Position numbers and translations under genes: made by a program. From Sphingomonas crusticola (lineage in GTDB: Bacteria > Pseudomonadota > Alphaproteobacteria > Sphingomonadales > Sphingomonadaceae): DNA of 64,000 nt. This document shows positions 10,296 to 19,344 of the stretch, in pieces. The notes under the pieces were generated by a model that did not search any database, had not been told where the DNA came from, and worked only from the letters and a program-made list of their open reading frames with translations. Position 1 is the first letter of the stretch. The number at the start of each line of letters is the position of its first letter. The DNA is taken from contig NZ_QTJP01000001.1 in assembly GCF_003391115.1 (NCBI RefSeq), forward strand, positions 2,378,501 to 2,442,500, read 5' to 3'.

Positions 10296-11006
10296 ATGGC
10301 TGACGAAGTTCAGAACGAGGCCCCTGCGGCCGAAGCCCCCGCCACCGAAGGCGCACCGCGCGAAGCGCGTGGCCCGCGCGGCGGCCGTGGCCGTGGCGGC
10401 AATGACAATCGGGGCGGCGGTAACCGCCGCAACGATCGTGGTCGTCGCGACAATAATCGCGAGGAAGGCGGCGAGGAACTGGTCGAGAAGCTGGTTCACA
10501 TCAACCGCGTTTCCAAGACCGTGAAGGGCGGCAAGCGCTTCGGCTTTGCGGCACTCGTCGTCGTGGGTGACGGGTCGGGCCGGGTCGGCTTCGGCCACGG
10601 CAAGGCACGCGAAGTGCCGGAAGCCATCTCCAAGGCGACTGCGGCGGCGAAGAAGGCCATGATCCGCGTTCCGCTCAAGGACGGCCGCACCCTGCATCAT
10701 GACGGCATGGGCCATTTCGGCGCAGGTCGCGTCTACGTCCGCACGGCACCTGCCGGCACCGGCATCATCGCCGGCGGCCCGATGCGCGCCGTGTTCGAGA
10801 GCCTCGGCGTGCATGACGTGGTGACCAAGTCGGTCGGTACCAGCAACCCCTACAACATGATCCGTGCGACCTTCGAGGCGCTCGGCGAGCAGACGAGCCC
10901 ACGCTCGGTCGCGCAGCGCCGGGGCAAGAAGATTGCCGACCTGCTGCGTCGCGGCGGGGCCTCGATCGAGGCCGCCGAAGCCGACGCTGCGGCCGTGGTG
11001 GAGTAA
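10296..11006 (+). CDS. rpsE: 30S ribosomal protein S5 with Arg/Gly/Asn-rich N-terminal extension
   Basis: S5 sits by the mRNA entry channel and affects decoding fidelity. The core begins near residue 66 with [18 protein letters not shown] and continues through [15 protein letters not shown] and the C-terminal dsRNA-like fold, matching the family. In front of it are about 65 extra residues: an Ala/Glu/Pro segment, then [19 protein letters not shown] and more Arg/Asn residues. Total length is 236 residues against about 166 in E. coli. No internal ATG has a better ribosome site, and the ATG follows the rplR stop directly, so the extension is probably translated. Confidence 0.95.
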   Translation: MADEVQNEAPAAEAPATEGAPREARGPRGGRGRGGNDNRGGGNRRNDRGRRDNNREEGGEELVEKLVHINRVSKTVKGGKRFGFAALVVVGDGSGRVGFGHGKAREVPEAISKATAAAKKAMIRVPLKDGRTLHHDGMGHFGAGRVYVRTAPAGTGIIAGGPMRAVFESLGVHDVVTKSVGTSNPYNMIRATFEALGEQTSPRSVAQRRGKKIADLLRRGGASIEAAEADAAAVVE

Positions 11007-11011
11007 GACAG

Positions 11012-11188
11012 ATGGCAACCATCAAGATTACCCAGACCGGATCGCCGATCCGTCGCGTCGCCAGCCAGCGCGCGACCCTGATCGGTCTTGGCCTCAACAA
11101 GATGCACAAGACCAGCGAACTCCAGGACACGCCTGAAGTGCGCGGAATGATCCGCAAGGTACAACATATGGTGAAGGTGGAGGGCTAA
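11012..11188 (+). CDS. rpmD: 50S ribosomal protein L30
   Basis: This is a 58-residue protein, too short for many ORF lists. Translated from the ATG at 11012 it reads [20 protein letters not shown], then [19 protein letters not shown] and ends VQHMVKVEG. This is the complete L30 fold (short beta-alpha-beta protein of the 50S subunit). It lies between rpsE (5-base gap) and rplO, its standard place in the spc operon. Confidence 0.95.
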   Translation: MATIKITQTGSPIRRVASQRATLIGLGLNKMHKTSELQDTPEVRGMIRKVQHMVKVEG

Positions 11189-11236
11189 ACCCCTCCGCCT
11201 CATCCAGCGCGACAAAAGCGAAAGCGAGTGCAGACG

Positions 11237-11767
11237 ATGAAGCTCAACGAAATCAAGGACAATGACGGCGCCCGCAAGAGCCGGATGCGCGTTGGACGCG
11301 GCATCGGCTCGGGCAAGGGCAAGACCGCGGGTCGTGGCCAGAAGGGCCAGAAGAGCCGCACCGGCGTCTCGATCAACGGCTTCGAGGGCGGCCAGATGCC
11401 GCTCCACATGCGTATCCCGAAGCGCGGCTTCAACAATATCTTCGCCAAGGATTATGCCGAGGTGAACCTCGGTCAGATCGAAAAGCTGGTCCAGGCCGGC
11501 AAGCTCGACGCCAACGGCACGATCGACCATGCCGCGCTCAAGGCGGCCGGCGTCGCCCGTGGCGGCAAGCATGGCGTGCGGATCCTCGCCAAGGGCGAAT
11601 TCTCGTCCAAGCTCAGCTTCAACGTTGCCGGCATCTCCAAATCGGCGCGCGAGGCGATCGAAAAGGCGGGCGGTTCGGTTTCGGTGATCGAAGTGGTTCC
11701 GGCCGCCGACAAGGCCAAGGCCAAGAAGGGCAAGACGCTCGCCGCCAACAAGGCTGCGCGCGCATAA
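11237..11767 (+). CDS. rplO: 50S ribosomal protein L15
   Basis: L15 is a late 50S assembly protein. I chose ATG 11237 because it gives [20 protein letters not shown], the usual N terminus; a GTG three codons upstream is possible. The 176 residues include the glycine/arginine-rich [20 protein letters not shown] loop and the C-terminal [18 protein letters not shown] stem-loop with a T-run follows before secY. Confidence 0.96.
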   Translation: MKLNEIKDNDGARKSRMRVGRGIGSGKGKTAGRGQKGQKSRTGVSINGFEGGQMPLHMRIPKRGFNNIFAKDYAEVNLGQIEKLVQAGKLDANGTIDHAALKAAGVARGGKHGVRILAKGEFSSKLSFNVAGISKSAREAIEKAGGSVSVIEVVPAADKAKAKKGKTLAANKAARA

Positions 11768-11807
11768 TCGACACCGGCTTAGACAAGCACGGATCAGCCA
11801 CTATATG

Positions 11808-11850
11808 GAGCGGCGGAGGCGGGGACACTGCCCCGCCGCTCTTTTGTTTT
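11808..11850 (+). terminator. Terminator or attenuator between rplO and secY
   Basis: GAGCGGCGG at 11808-11816 pairs with CCGCCGCTC at 11833-11841 and is followed by TTTTGTTTT; a nested GGCGGGG/CCCCGCC stem is an alternative fold. Only 20 bases remain before the secY ATG, which is too little for a complete promoter. So secY probably depends on read-through or on a promoter overlapping this element, which argues for partial termination. Confidence 0.75.
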
Positions 11851-11870
11851 CCGGGGTTAGATAAAGTCTG

Positions 11871-13232
11871 ATGGCATCCGCAGCCGAGCAACTGGCCTCC
11901 AACGCCAGCCTGTCGCAATTCTCCAAGGCGACCGACCTCAAGCGCCGCTTGTGGTTCACCCTCGGCGCGCTGATCGTGTTCCGTCTGCTGTCCTACGTGC
12001 CGCTGCCGGGTATCGATCCGCGCGTGCTCGAATCGCTCTTCAATACGACGAAGGGCGGGGTGATGGACTTCTTCAACACCTTCACCGGCGGCGCGCTGAC
12101 GCGCATGTCGATCGTGGCGCTGGGCGTGATGCCCTACATCACCGCCTCGATCGTGGTGCAGCTTGCGACCTCGCTCAGCCCCAGCCTTGCCGCCATCAAG
12201 AAGGAAGGCGAGAGCGGGCGTAAGAAGCTCAACCAATATACGCGTTACGGCACGGTGCTGCTGACCGCGATCCAGGGCTATTTCATCGCGGTCGGGCTCG
12301 AAGCGTGGGGCAGCAGCGCCGGCCAGGTCGCCGTCGTGGTTGATCCGATGCTGTTCCGCTTGACGACAGTCATCACGCTCGTCGGTGGCACGATGTTCCT
12401 GATGTGGCTCGGCGAGCAGATCACCACCCGCGGCATCGGCAACGGCGTCAGCCTGATCATCATGGCCGGTATCGTCGCCAGCCTGCCGACCACCGTCGCA
12501 AGCGCCTTCGAAGCCGCCCGCACCGGTGCGAGCTCGCCCTTCATGGTGCTCGGCGGCTTCGCGCTCGTGATCGGCCTGATCCTGATCATCTGTTTCATGG
12601 AGCGCGCGCAGCGCCGCGTGCTGATCCAATATCCCAAGCGTCAGACCCAGCGCGGCATGATGCAGGCCGACAAGAGCCATCTGCCGCTCAAGATCAACAC
12701 CGCCAACGTCATCCCGCCGATCTTCGCATCGTCGCTGCTGGCGTTGCCGCTGACGATCACGCAGTTTGCCGGCAAGCACCTCAATGGCGAAAGCCGCTGG
12801 GGCGATTTCGTGATCTCGATGAACCAGTGGATCGGCCAGGACACGCCGATGTACTTCGTGCTGTACGCGGCCGGGATCATCTTCTTCTCGTTCTTCTACA
12901 CCGCGGTGGTGTTCAATCCGGAAGAGACGGCCGACAATCTGAAGCGCTACGGCGGCTTCATTCCCGGCATCCGTCCCGGCAAGAATACCGAGACCTATCT
13001 CGATTATGTGCTGACCCGGATCACCGTGATCGGCGCGATCTATCTGACCGCGATCTGCGTGTTGCCGGAAATGTTCATGCCGCGGCACCTGGTCGGCTTT
13101 GGCGGCACCAGCCTGCTGATCGTGGTCAACGTGACGATCGACACGGTGACCCAGATCCAGAGCCACCTGCTCGCGCATCAATATGGCGACCTCATCAAGA
13201 AGGCTCGCCTCAAGGGGGGCGTGCGCCGATGA
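11871..13232 (+). CDS. secY: Preprotein translocase subunit SecY
   Basis: SecY is the channel of the general secretion system in the inner membrane. It has 453 residues with about ten predicted membrane segments. Typical stretches are RLLSYVPLPGID in the first helix region, GVMPYITASIVVQL, and the conserved cytoplasmic loop region GGFIPGIRPGKNTETYLDYVL. It is located after rplO and overlaps adk by four bases (ATGA). SecE and SecG are not in this window. Confidence 0.98.
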   Translation: MASAAEQLASNASLSQFSKATDLKRRLWFTLGALIVFRLLSYVPLPGIDPRVLESLFNTTKGGVMDFFNTFTGGALTRMSIVALGVMPYITASIVVQLATSLSPSLAAIKKEGESGRKKLNQYTRYGTVLLTAIQGYFIAVGLEAWGSSAGQVAVVVDPMLFRLTTVITLVGGTMFLMWLGEQITTRGIGNGVSLIIMAGIVASLPTTVASAFEAARTGASSPFMVLGGFALVIGLILIICFMERAQRRVLIQYPKRQTQRGMMQADKSHLPLKINTANVIPPIFASSLLALPLTITQFAGKHLNGESRWGDFVISMNQWIGQDTPMYFVLYAAGIIFFSFFYTAVVFNPEETADNLKRYGGFIPGIRPGKNTETYLDYVLTRITVIGAIYLTAICVLPEMFMPRHLVGFGGTSLLIVVNVTIDTVTQIQSHLLAHQYGDLIKKARLKGGVRR

Positions 13233-13897
13233 AGTTGCTGATCCTGCTGGGACCCCCGGGGGCGGGGAAGGGAACGCAGGCGCAGCATCTGGTATCGCGC
13301 TTCGGCCTCGTCCAGCTGTCGACAGGCGACATGCTGCGCCAGGCCGTGAAGGATGGGACCGACGTCGGCCGCAAGGCGGAGGCGATCATGAAGGCCGGCC
13401 AGCTCGTGCCGGACGAGATCGTCACGTCGCTTATCTCCGAGCAGCTCGACAAGCATGCCCACGCGCCGGGCTTCATCTTCGACGGCTATCCGCGCACACA
13501 GGCCCAGGCTGCTTCGCTCGACGCCTTGCTGGCGGAGCGGGGATTGAAGCTCGATCATGTCATCGAGCTCACCGTGGACGAGGAGGCCCTGGTCGAACGC
13601 ATCGCCGGCCGCTTCACCTGCGCGCGCTGCAACGAAGGCTATCACGACAAGTTCAAGCTGCCGAAGGTGGCAGGCGTGTGCGACATCTGTGCGTCGACGG
13701 AGTTCAAACGCCGGCCCGACGACACGGCAGAAACGGTCCGCGCACGGCTTGCGGTCTATCGCGCGGACACTGCCCCGATCCTCCCTTATTATGAGGCGAA
13801 GGGGATCGTCAGCCGCGTCGACGGCATGGCGGATATCGCGACGGTCGGCGCCGCGATCGAGCAGATATTGACGGCCGATCCGGCGCTCTCCGGCTGA
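13229..13897 (+). CDS. adk: Adenylate kinase with four-cysteine LID
   Basis: Adk converts AMP and ATP to two ADP. The ATG at 13229 overlaps the secY stop and gives MKLLILLGPPGAGKGTQAQ, which contains the P-loop GPPGAGKGT near residues 8-16. The 222 residues include DGYPRTQAQA and the LID domain. In the LID two cysteine pairs (CARC and, about 20 residues later, CDIC) form a likely zinc site, which E. coli Adk lacks but some other bacteria have. Secretion and nucleotide genes in this order are normal for spc operons. Confidence 0.97.
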   Translation: MKLLILLGPPGAGKGTQAQHLVSRFGLVQLSTGDMLRQAVKDGTDVGRKAEAIMKAGQLVPDEIVTSLISEQLDKHAHAPGFIFDGYPRTQAQAASLDALLAERGLKLDHVIELTVDEEALVERIAGRFTCARCNEGYHDKFKLPKVAGVCDICASTEFKRRPDDTAETVRARLAVYRADTAPILPYYEAKGIVSRVDGMADIATVGAAIEQILTADPALSG

Positions 13898-13929
13898 CGT
13901 CGGCTTTGCGCGCGATGCCGGGGCGGTGC

Positions 13930-13958
13930 TTGACTCGCCTCGCGACTCCGCTTACCTA
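13930..13958 (+). promoter_or_regulatory. Candidate sigma-70 promoter for the alpha operon
   Basis: TTGACT at 13930-13935 is followed after 17 bases by TACCTA at 13953-13958. It lies in the 188-base gap between adk and rpsM, about 130 bases before the rpsM ATG. The -35 box is good and the -10 box is weak. It would let rpsM-rpsK-rpoA-rplQ be transcribed independently of the spc operon. Confidence 0.4.
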
Positions 13959-14085
13959 GCTTTCATCCTACGAACCCGGTTTCCGGCAGCGCTGTGGCGC
14001 GTGCCGTGTTTTCGCTGTTCGAGGGCTTAACGCGTCGAGATGGGGCGGCGGCCACCCGCCCTGTGGAGCAGGAGAAGCAAGAACC

Positions 14086-14454
14086 ATGGCACGTATCGCG
14101 GGTGTTAATATCCCGACCAACAAGCGCGTCGAGATCGCGCTCACCTATATCCACGGCATCGGCCCGACCAAAGCCAAGGAAATCACCGCCAAGCTCGGCA
14201 TCGAGCCGGCGCGCCGCGTTCAGGATCTTTCGGACCAGGAGGTCCTTCAGATCCGCGAGACGATCGATGCCAGCTACCAGGTGGAGGGCGACCTTCGCCG
14301 CCAGGTGGCGATGAACATCAAGCGGCTGATGGATCTGGCCTGCTATCGCGGCCTGCGCCATCGCAAGGGCCTGCCGGTTCACGGCCAGCGCACGCATACC
14401 AATGCGCGCACTCGCAAGGGCAAGGCCAAGCCGATCGCCGGCAAGAAGAAGTAA
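14086..14454 (+). CDS. rpsM: 30S ribosomal protein S13
   Basis: S13 is in the 30S head and contacts P-site tRNA and the 50S subunit. It has 122 residues beginning [19 protein letters not shown], followed by [10 protein letters not shown], and ending with [20 protein letters not shown], the classic signature. GGAGCAGGAGAAGCAAGAACC precedes the ATG. It is the first gene of the alpha-operon part of the cluster. Confidence 0.97.
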   Translation: MARIAGVNIPTNKRVEIALTYIHGIGPTKAKEITAKLGIEPARRVQDLSDQEVLQIRETIDASYQVEGDLRRQVAMNIKRLMDLACYRGLRHRKGLPVHGQRTHTNARTRKGKAKPIAGKKK

Positions 14455-14464
14455 TCGGCCGGTC

Positions 14465-14483
14465 GAGCCGGTTCACCCGGCTC
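14465..14483 (+). promoter_or_regulatory. Hairpin between rpsM and rpsK
   Basis: GAGCCGG and CCGGCTC form a perfect 7-bp stem with the loop TTCAC, 31 bases before the rpsK start. No T-run follows. It may affect mRNA processing or translation of rpsK; this is not shown. Confidence 0.45.
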
Positions 14484-14514
14484 CCGGTCCTTGCAGTATA
14501 GGGATACAGGAATA

Positions 14515-14904
14515 ATGGCACGCGAACCTCAGCGCGTTAAGCGGCGCGAGCGCAAGAACATCACCTCTGGCGTCGCGCATGTGAACGCCAGCTTCAACAA
14601 CACCATGATCACGATCACCGACGCGCAGGGCAATGCGATTTCGTGGTCGTCGGCAGGCATGATGGGCTTCAAGGGGTCGCGTAAGTCGACGCCTTATGCT
14701 GCCCAGGTTGCTGCCGAAGACGCGGGCAAGAAGGCCGCCGAGCACGGCGTCCGCACGCTCGAGGTCGAGGTCAAGGGTCCCGGTTCGGGTCGCGAGAGCG
14801 CGCTGCGTGCGCTTCAGGCCGTGGGCTTCCACATCACGTCGATCCGCGACGTGACGTCGATCCCGCACAACGGCGTCCGTCCGTCCAAGCGGCGCCGCGT
14901 CTAA
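14515..14904 (+). CDS. rpsK: 30S ribosomal protein S11
   Basis: S11 lies on the 30S platform near the E site. The ATG at 14515 gives [20 protein letters not shown]; the frame is open from 14491 but that piece is not conserved. The 129 residues contain [33 protein letters not shown] and [18 protein letters not shown], all family signatures. Confidence 0.97.
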   Translation: MAREPQRVKRRERKNITSGVAHVNASFNNTMITITDAQGNAISWSSAGMMGFKGSRKSTPYAAQVAAEDAGKKAAEHGVRTLEVEVKGPGSGRESALRALQAVGFHITSIRDVTSIPHNGVRPSKRRRV

Positions 14905-14916
14905 CATCTGTTTTCC

Positions 14917-14936
14917 CGGGGCTCCGTCCAGCCCCG
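14917..14936 (+). promoter_or_regulatory. Hairpin in the rpsK-rpoA gap
   Basis: CGGGGCT at 14917-14923 pairs with AGCCCCG at 14930-14936, followed by TTGTATTTTC. The interrupted T-run makes it a possible partial terminator between rpsK and rpoA, which could adjust the amount of RpoA relative to ribosomal proteins. Confidence 0.4.
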
Positions 14937-14996
14937 TTGTATTTTCGATTTCGGCCGCAGCGGACGCGCCGCGGCCCCAGCCCCGAGGGGACCATG

Positions 14997-16064
14997 ATGG
15001 CGATCAATGCCAAGAACTGGCAGGAACTGAAGAAGCCCGTCGCGCTCGACAAGAAGGTCGGCGGCGACACCAAGCGCAAGGCGACCTTCGTCGCCGAGCC
15101 GCTGGAGCGGGGCTTCGGTCTCACGCTCGGCAACGCGCTGCGGCGCGTTCTCCTGTCTTCGTTGCAGGGTGCCGCCGTGACCTCGATCAAGATCGAGAAT
15201 GTGCTGCACGAATTCTCCTCGCTTGCCGGCGTGCGGGAGGATGTCACGGACATCGTCTTGAACGTGAAGCAGATCGCGCTGCGCATGCAGGGCGAGGGCT
15301 CCAAGCGCCTTCAGCTGTCGGCAACCGGCCCGGCCGAAGTGACCGCGGGCGACATAGTCACCAGCGGCGACATCGAAGTTCTCAATCCTGAACTGGTGAT
15401 CTGCCACCTCGACGAAGGCGCGACGCTCAACATGGAGCTGACCGCACAATCGGGTAAGGGCTATGTCCCGGCTTCCGCCAACCGTCCGGCCGATGCGCCG
15501 ATCGGCGTCATCCCGGTCGATGCGCTTTATTCGCCCGTCCGCCAGGTCGCGTACAAGGTCGAGAATACCCGCGTCGGCCAGGAGCTCGATTACGACAAGC
15601 TCACGCTGACGATCGAAACCGACGGCACCGTTACTCCGGACGATGCGATCGCTTATTCCGCCCGCATCCTGCAGGACCAGCTCCAGCTGTTCGTCCACTT
15701 CGACGAGGGCATGAGCGTGTCCGCCCCGTCGCAGTCGTCGGCCATGGCGCCGATGGGCGGTGGCGTGACCGAGCCGGAAGCCAATTCGAACCAGCTCAAC
15801 CGTTTCCTTCTCAAGAAGGTCGACGAGCTCGAATTGTCGGTGCGTTCGGCCAATTGCCTCAAGAACGACAACATCATCTACATCGGCGACCTCGTTCAGA
15901 AGACCGAGGCCGAGATGCTGCGCACGCCGAATTTCGGCCGCAAGTCGCTCAACGAGATCAAGGAAGTCCTCGCTTCGATGGGGCTGCGCCTGGGCATGGA
16001 AATTCCCGGCTGGCCGCCTGAGAATATCGAGGAAATGGCCAAGAAGCTCGAACAGGAATTCTGA
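14997..16064 (+). CDS. rpoA: RNA polymerase subunit alpha
   Basis: The alpha subunit nucleates RNA polymerase assembly and its C-terminal domain contacts activators and UP elements. The start at 14997 ([15 protein letters not shown]) has GAGGGG 6 bases upstream; the ATG one codon earlier is also possible. The 355 residues show the N-terminal dimerisation motif [15 protein letters not shown] and the C-terminal domain with [14 protein letters not shown] near residues 310-325. It lies between rpsK and rplQ as expected. Confidence 0.97.
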   Translation: MAINAKNWQELKKPVALDKKVGGDTKRKATFVAEPLERGFGLTLGNALRRVLLSSLQGAAVTSIKIENVLHEFSSLAGVREDVTDIVLNVKQIALRMQGEGSKRLQLSATGPAEVTAGDIVTSGDIEVLNPELVICHLDEGATLNMELTAQSGKGYVPASANRPADAPIGVIPVDALYSPVRQVAYKVENTRVGQELDYDKLTLTIETDGTVTPDDAIAYSARILQDQLQLFVHFDEGMSVSAPSQSSAMAPMGGGVTEPEANSNQLNRFLLKKVDELELSVRSANCLKNDNIIYIGDLVQKTEAEMLRTPNFGRKSLNEIKEVLASMGLRLGMEIPGWPPENIEEMAKKLEQEF

Positions 16065-16179
16065 TGCGGCGGGGTGCTTCAGCACCGCACCCATCAAGAG
16101 GGCTAAGGGCGGTGGCCCAATTCACTGCCGGGCTGGGGGTACCTCGTACGGCCCCCTGACGAACTGAAGGAAGAATATC

Positions 16180-16596
16180 ATGCGTCATCGTGTCGGCGGC
16201 CGTAAGCTGCAGCGTACCTCCTCGCACCGTACCGCCTTGTTCCGCAACCAGGCGGCCGCGCTGATCAAGCACGAGCAGATCACGACCACGCTCGCCAAGG
16301 CGAAGGAGCTTCGCCCCTATGTCGAGAAGCTGGTCACGCTCGCCAAGAAGGGCGGTCTTTCGAACCGCCGTCTGGCGCATTCGCGCTTGCTCGACGACAC
16401 CCAGCTGGTGAAGCTGTTCGACGTGATTGGCCCGCGTTATGCCGAGCGCAACGGCGGCTATATCCGCGTCATTCGCGCCGGTATCCGCGCTTCCGACGCG
16501 GCCTCGATGGCGGTGATCGAGTTCGTCGATCGCGACGTCTCGGCCAAGGGCCAGGATTCGGGCCCCGTGCTCGAAGAGGAAGCCGAAGCCGCCTGA
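16180..16596 (+). CDS. rplQ: 50S ribosomal protein L17
   Basis: L17 lies by the tunnel exit. It has 138 residues beginning [21 protein letters not shown], with [25 protein letters not shown] in the middle and an acidic C-terminal tail longer than in E. coli. GAAGGAAGAATATC precedes the ATG. It is the last gene of the ribosomal block and is followed by a strong terminator. Confidence 0.97.
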   Translation: MRHRVGGRKLQRTSSHRTALFRNQAAALIKHEQITTTLAKAKELRPYVEKLVTLAKKGGLSNRRLAHSRLLDDTQLVKLFDVIGPRYAERNGGYIRVIRAGIRASDAASMAVIEFVDRDVSAKGQDSGPVLEEEAEAA

Positions 16597-16623
16597 CCCT
16601 ATCGGTCAGTGTGAATTAGACAG

Positions 16624-16652
16624 AGGCCCCGGTTTCGACCGGGGCCTTTTCC
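16624..16652 (+). terminator. Intrinsic terminator after rplQ
   Basis: AGGCCCCGG at 16624-16632 and CCGGGGCCT at 16639-16647 form a perfect 9-bp stem with a 6-base loop, followed by TTTCCTTT. It closes the S10-spc-alpha block 28 bases after the rplQ stop. Confidence 0.92.
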
Positions 16653-16660
16653 TTTGGGTA

Positions 16661-16689
16661 TTGACGCGCGGGAGCGTCTTGGCTGGACA
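16661..16689 (+). promoter_or_regulatory. Weak candidate promoter of guaA
   Basis: TTGACG at 16661-16666 is a good -35 box, but the hexamer 17 bases later (TGGACA at 16684-16689) is a poor -10. The gap between the rplQ terminator and guaA is only 66 bases, so the promoter must lie close to here. I see no riboswitch. Confidence 0.3.
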
Positions 16690-16718
16690 AGTTTTCCGCC
16701 CCTCCTTATCCGCCGCCC

Positions 16719-18278
16719 ATGAGCGCCGCCCCCACCGATTGCATCCTGATCGTCGACTTCGGCAGCCAGGTCACCCAGCTGATTGCCCGCCGCGTGCGCG
16801 AGGCCGGCGTCTACAGCGAAATCGCCCCCTTCAATCAGGCAGATGCCGCGTTCGAGCGGCTGCAACCCAAAGGCATCATCTTCTCGGGCGGCCCGTCATC
16901 GGTAATGTGGGATGATAGCCCGCGCGCGCCGCAGCATCTGTTCGATCGTGGCCTGCCGATCCTTGCGATCTGCTACGGCCAGCAGACGATGGCGCACCAA
17001 TTGGGTGGGCGGGTCGCCCCGTCGGACAGCCGCGAATTCGGACGGGCCTTCATCGACATCGTTGCCGAATCGGCGCTGTTCGACGGGCTGTGGAAGGTGG
17101 GCGAAAGCCACCAGGTGTGGATGAGTCATGGTGACCGGGTCGAGGCGCTTCCGGATGGCTTCAAGGTGGTCGCCCAGTCCGCGGGCGCCCCGTACGCGAT
17201 CGCCACCGACGAGGCGCGGCGCTTCTATTCCATGATGTTCCACCCGGAGGTGGTGCACACACCCGACGGCGGCAAGCTCATTGCCAATTTCGCGCGCCAC
17301 GTCTGTGGATTGGCTGGCGACTGGACGATGGCGGAATTCCGCGCCGCCAAGATCGCCGACATCCGCGCCCAGGTCGGCGGTGGCAAGGTCATCTGCGGTT
17401 TGTCGGGCGGCGTCGACAGCGCGGTCGCCGCAGTCTTGATCCATGAGGCAATCGGCGATCAGCTCACCTGCGTATTCGTCGATCATGGGCTGATGCGGCT
17501 GGGCGAAGCTGAGCAAGTGGTCAGCCTGTTCCGCGAACATTATGGCATTCCATTGGTCCACGTCGACTGCAGCGACACGATGCTTGGCGGCCTGGCCGGG
17601 CTCACCGATCCGGAAGCCAAGCGCAAATTCATCGGCAAGACCTTCATCGATGTGTTTGATGCCGAGGCGACCAAGATCGGCGGGGCCGATTTCCTGGCGC
17701 AAGGGACGCTCTATCCCGACGTAATCGAGAGCGTCAGCTTCACCGGCGGCCCGTCGGTGACGATCAAGAGTCACCACAATGTCGGCGGCCTGCCTGAGCG
17801 CATGAAGATGCAGCTGGTCGAGCCGCTGCGGGAATTGTTCAAGGACGAGGTGCGGGTGCTCGGGCAGGAACTCGGCCTGCCGGCGGCGTTCGTCGGACGT
17901 CATCCGTTCCCCGGCCCGGGGCTCGCTATCCGCATCCCGGGTGAGGTTACCAAGGAGCGCTGCGACATCCTGCGCAAGGCCGACGCCATCTATTTGGATG
18001 AGATCCGCCGCGCCGGCCTCTACGACGCGATCTGGCAGGCCTTCGCCGTCCTGCTGCCGGTGCGCACGGTCGGCGTAATGGGCGACCACCGTACCTACGA
18101 CAATGTCTGCGCGTTGCGCGCCGTCACCTCGACCGACGGCATGACCGCCGACATCTACCCGTTCGATTCGGCCTTCCTGTCCCGCGTCGCCACCCGCATC
18201 GTCAACGAGGTGCAGGGCATCAACCGCGTCGTGTACGATTATACCTCCAAGCCGCCGGGGACCATCGAGTGGGAATGA
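16719..18278 (+). CDS. guaA: GMP synthase, glutamine-hydrolysing
   Basis: GuaA converts XMP to GMP with glutamine and ATP, the last step of GMP synthesis. It has 519 residues. The N-terminal class I glutamine amidotransferase domain has the nucleophile C85 in [15 protein letters not shown] and H175/E177 in [11 protein letters not shown]. The ATP pyrophosphatase domain has the PP-loop SGGVDS at residues 229-234. The C-terminal dimerisation domain ends [14 protein letters not shown]. The downstream YffB-like gene overlaps it by 4 bases. Confidence 0.97.
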   Translation: MSAAPTDCILIVDFGSQVTQLIARRVREAGVYSEIAPFNQADAAFERLQPKGIIFSGGPSSVMWDDSPRAPQHLFDRGLPILAICYGQQTMAHQLGGRVAPSDSREFGRAFIDIVAESALFDGLWKVGESHQVWMSHGDRVEALPDGFKVVAQSAGAPYAIATDEARRFYSMMFHPEVVHTPDGGKLIANFARHVCGLAGDWTMAEFRAAKIADIRAQVGGGKVICGLSGGVDSAVAAVLIHEAIGDQLTCVFVDHGLMRLGEAEQVVSLFREHYGIPLVHVDCSDTMLGGLAGLTDPEAKRKFIGKTFIDVFDAEATKIGGADFLAQGTLYPDVIESVSFTGGPSVTIKSHHNVGGLPERMKMQLVEPLRELFKDEVRVLGQELGLPAAFVGRHPFPGPGLAIRIPGEVTKERCDILRKADAIYLDEIRRAGLYDAIWQAFAVLLPVRTVGVMGDHRTYDNVCALRAVTSTDGMTADIYPFDSAFLSRVATRIVNEVQGINRVVYDYTSKPPGTIEWE

Positions 18279-18622
18279 CCGCCACGATCCACGGCATCGA
18301 GAATTGCGATACGATGAAGAAGGCGTTCGCCTGGCTGGACGCCAACGGCATCGCCTATGATTTCCACGATTATAAGAAGGCCGGCGTGGCGGAAGATCAG
18401 CTTGTCCGCTGGAGTGACATTGCCGGTTGGGAAAAGGTGATCAACCGGGCCGGACCGACGTTCCGCAAATTGCCGGATCACGCCAGGCAAGACCTGGACC
18501 AAGCCAAGGCGATCGCGCTCATGATGGGGAATCCATCGATGATCAAGCGTCCGATCCTGGAGGTCGGCGGCGAGCTCGAGATCGGGTTCAAACCCGAGCG
18601 GTACGCCGTTCTTTTCCACTAA
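18275..18622 (+). CDS. YffB/Spx/ArsC-family thioredoxin-fold protein
   Basis: This 115-residue protein belongs to the ArsC/Spx/YffB family. It begins [20 protein letters not shown], with the single cysteine of the family at residue 11 in the NCDT position, and has [17 protein letters not shown] and [13 protein letters not shown], typical of YffB. True arsenate reductases have the same fold, but YffB-type proteins have no proven arsenate activity. The ATG overlaps the guaA stop (ATGA), so the two are probably co-transcribed. Confidence 0.85.
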   Translation: MTATIHGIENCDTMKKAFAWLDANGIAYDFHDYKKAGVAEDQLVRWSDIAGWEKVINRAGPTFRKLPDHARQDLDQAKAIALMMGNPSMIKRPILEVGGELEIGFKPERYAVLFH

Positions 18623-18662
18623 CCGCGCTAAGTATCGGCGGTTCGCGGATCCCTGGAATCCG

Positions 18663-19295
18663 TCAGGCCTTCACGAACCGATAAGCGAAGCGATCGGTCT
18701 TATCCTTGATCGAGGGATCGAACACCTTGATCGCGTGGGGATCGTCCTTGTTCGCGACGATGCTGCTTTCCGCGTCCAGCACGAAGCCGGCCGCCTCGAC
18801 CTCCGCGCGAACCGACGCAGGGTCGATCCGATGCAGCGCCTGGGTGTCGCTCGTGCCCGACCCGGCGGCGGCGGCGTGGTCGATGATGACGTAGGCTCCG
18901 CCGGGCTTAAGCCGCTCATAGACTGCACGATTGAACTCGCCAGCGGTCGCCCCTTTAGCCTGGATCAGCGCGGTGTGGAAATCGTGGTAGAACAGGTGCA
19001 ACCAAAGGACATCCGCAGGTTCCGTGACCTCCGGCATCGCGACGAGGTCCGCCGAGACCGCCTCGACATTCTCCCGGCCCGGCTCGCCCGCAACCGCCCG
19101 CATCTGATCGACTGCGTCTTTCTTGATCTGGACGATTTCGGTCGGCACAAAACCGAAAACCCGCCCTTCGGGGCCGACGACGTCAGAGAAGATACGGGTC
19201 CAGTCGCCGTCGCCCGGCCAAACGTCGATGACGGTGGTGCCCACAGCGACACGTGCGAACCGGATCAACTCGGATTGCTTGGCTTGGTCGTACAT
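18663..19295 (-). CDS. Class I SAM-dependent methyltransferase-like protein
   Basis: This 210-residue protein resembles the predicted-methyltransferase family with TTVIDVWPGDGDWTRIF as the SAM-binding motif I (residues near 20-36) and ERLKPGGAYVIIDHAA as a post-motif. Its substrate is unknown. GGAGG lies 6 bases before the ATG. It is the last gene of a five-gene minus-strand operon and ends convergently 40 bases from the YffB-like gene. No signal peptide is visible, unlike some relatives. Confidence 0.75.
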   Translation of the reverse strand: MYDQAKQSELIRFARVAVGTTVIDVWPGDGDWTRIFSDVVGPEGRVFGFVPTEIVQIKKDAVDQMRAVAGEPGRENVEAVSADLVAMPEVTEPADVLWLHLFYHDFHTALIQAKGATAGEFNRAVYERLKPGGAYVIIDHAAAAGSGTSDTQALHRIDPASVRAEVEAAGFVLDAESSIVANKDDPHAIKVFDPSIKDKTDRFAYRFVKA

Positions 19296-19344
19296 TGGGA
19301 CCTCCGTTACGACAATCTATGCAGCGCCTGGGCGGCGCTGGCCA

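Noticed and set aside
11619-13181. Minus-strand 520-codon frame opposite secY
   Set aside because: Overlaps rplO, the terminator and secY; composition (Asp/His/Glu-rich repeats) is the usual antisense of GC-rich membrane genes.
16065-16179. GGTGC-TTCA-GCACC hairpin in the rpoA-rplQ gap as a terminator
   Set aside because: Short stem with no T-run inside a continuous operon; not convincing as a terminator.
18623-18662. CCGCG/CGCGG pair between the YffB-like gene and the methyltransferase
   Set aside because: Convergent genes could share a bidirectional terminator, but no T-run follows on either strand and the stem is short.
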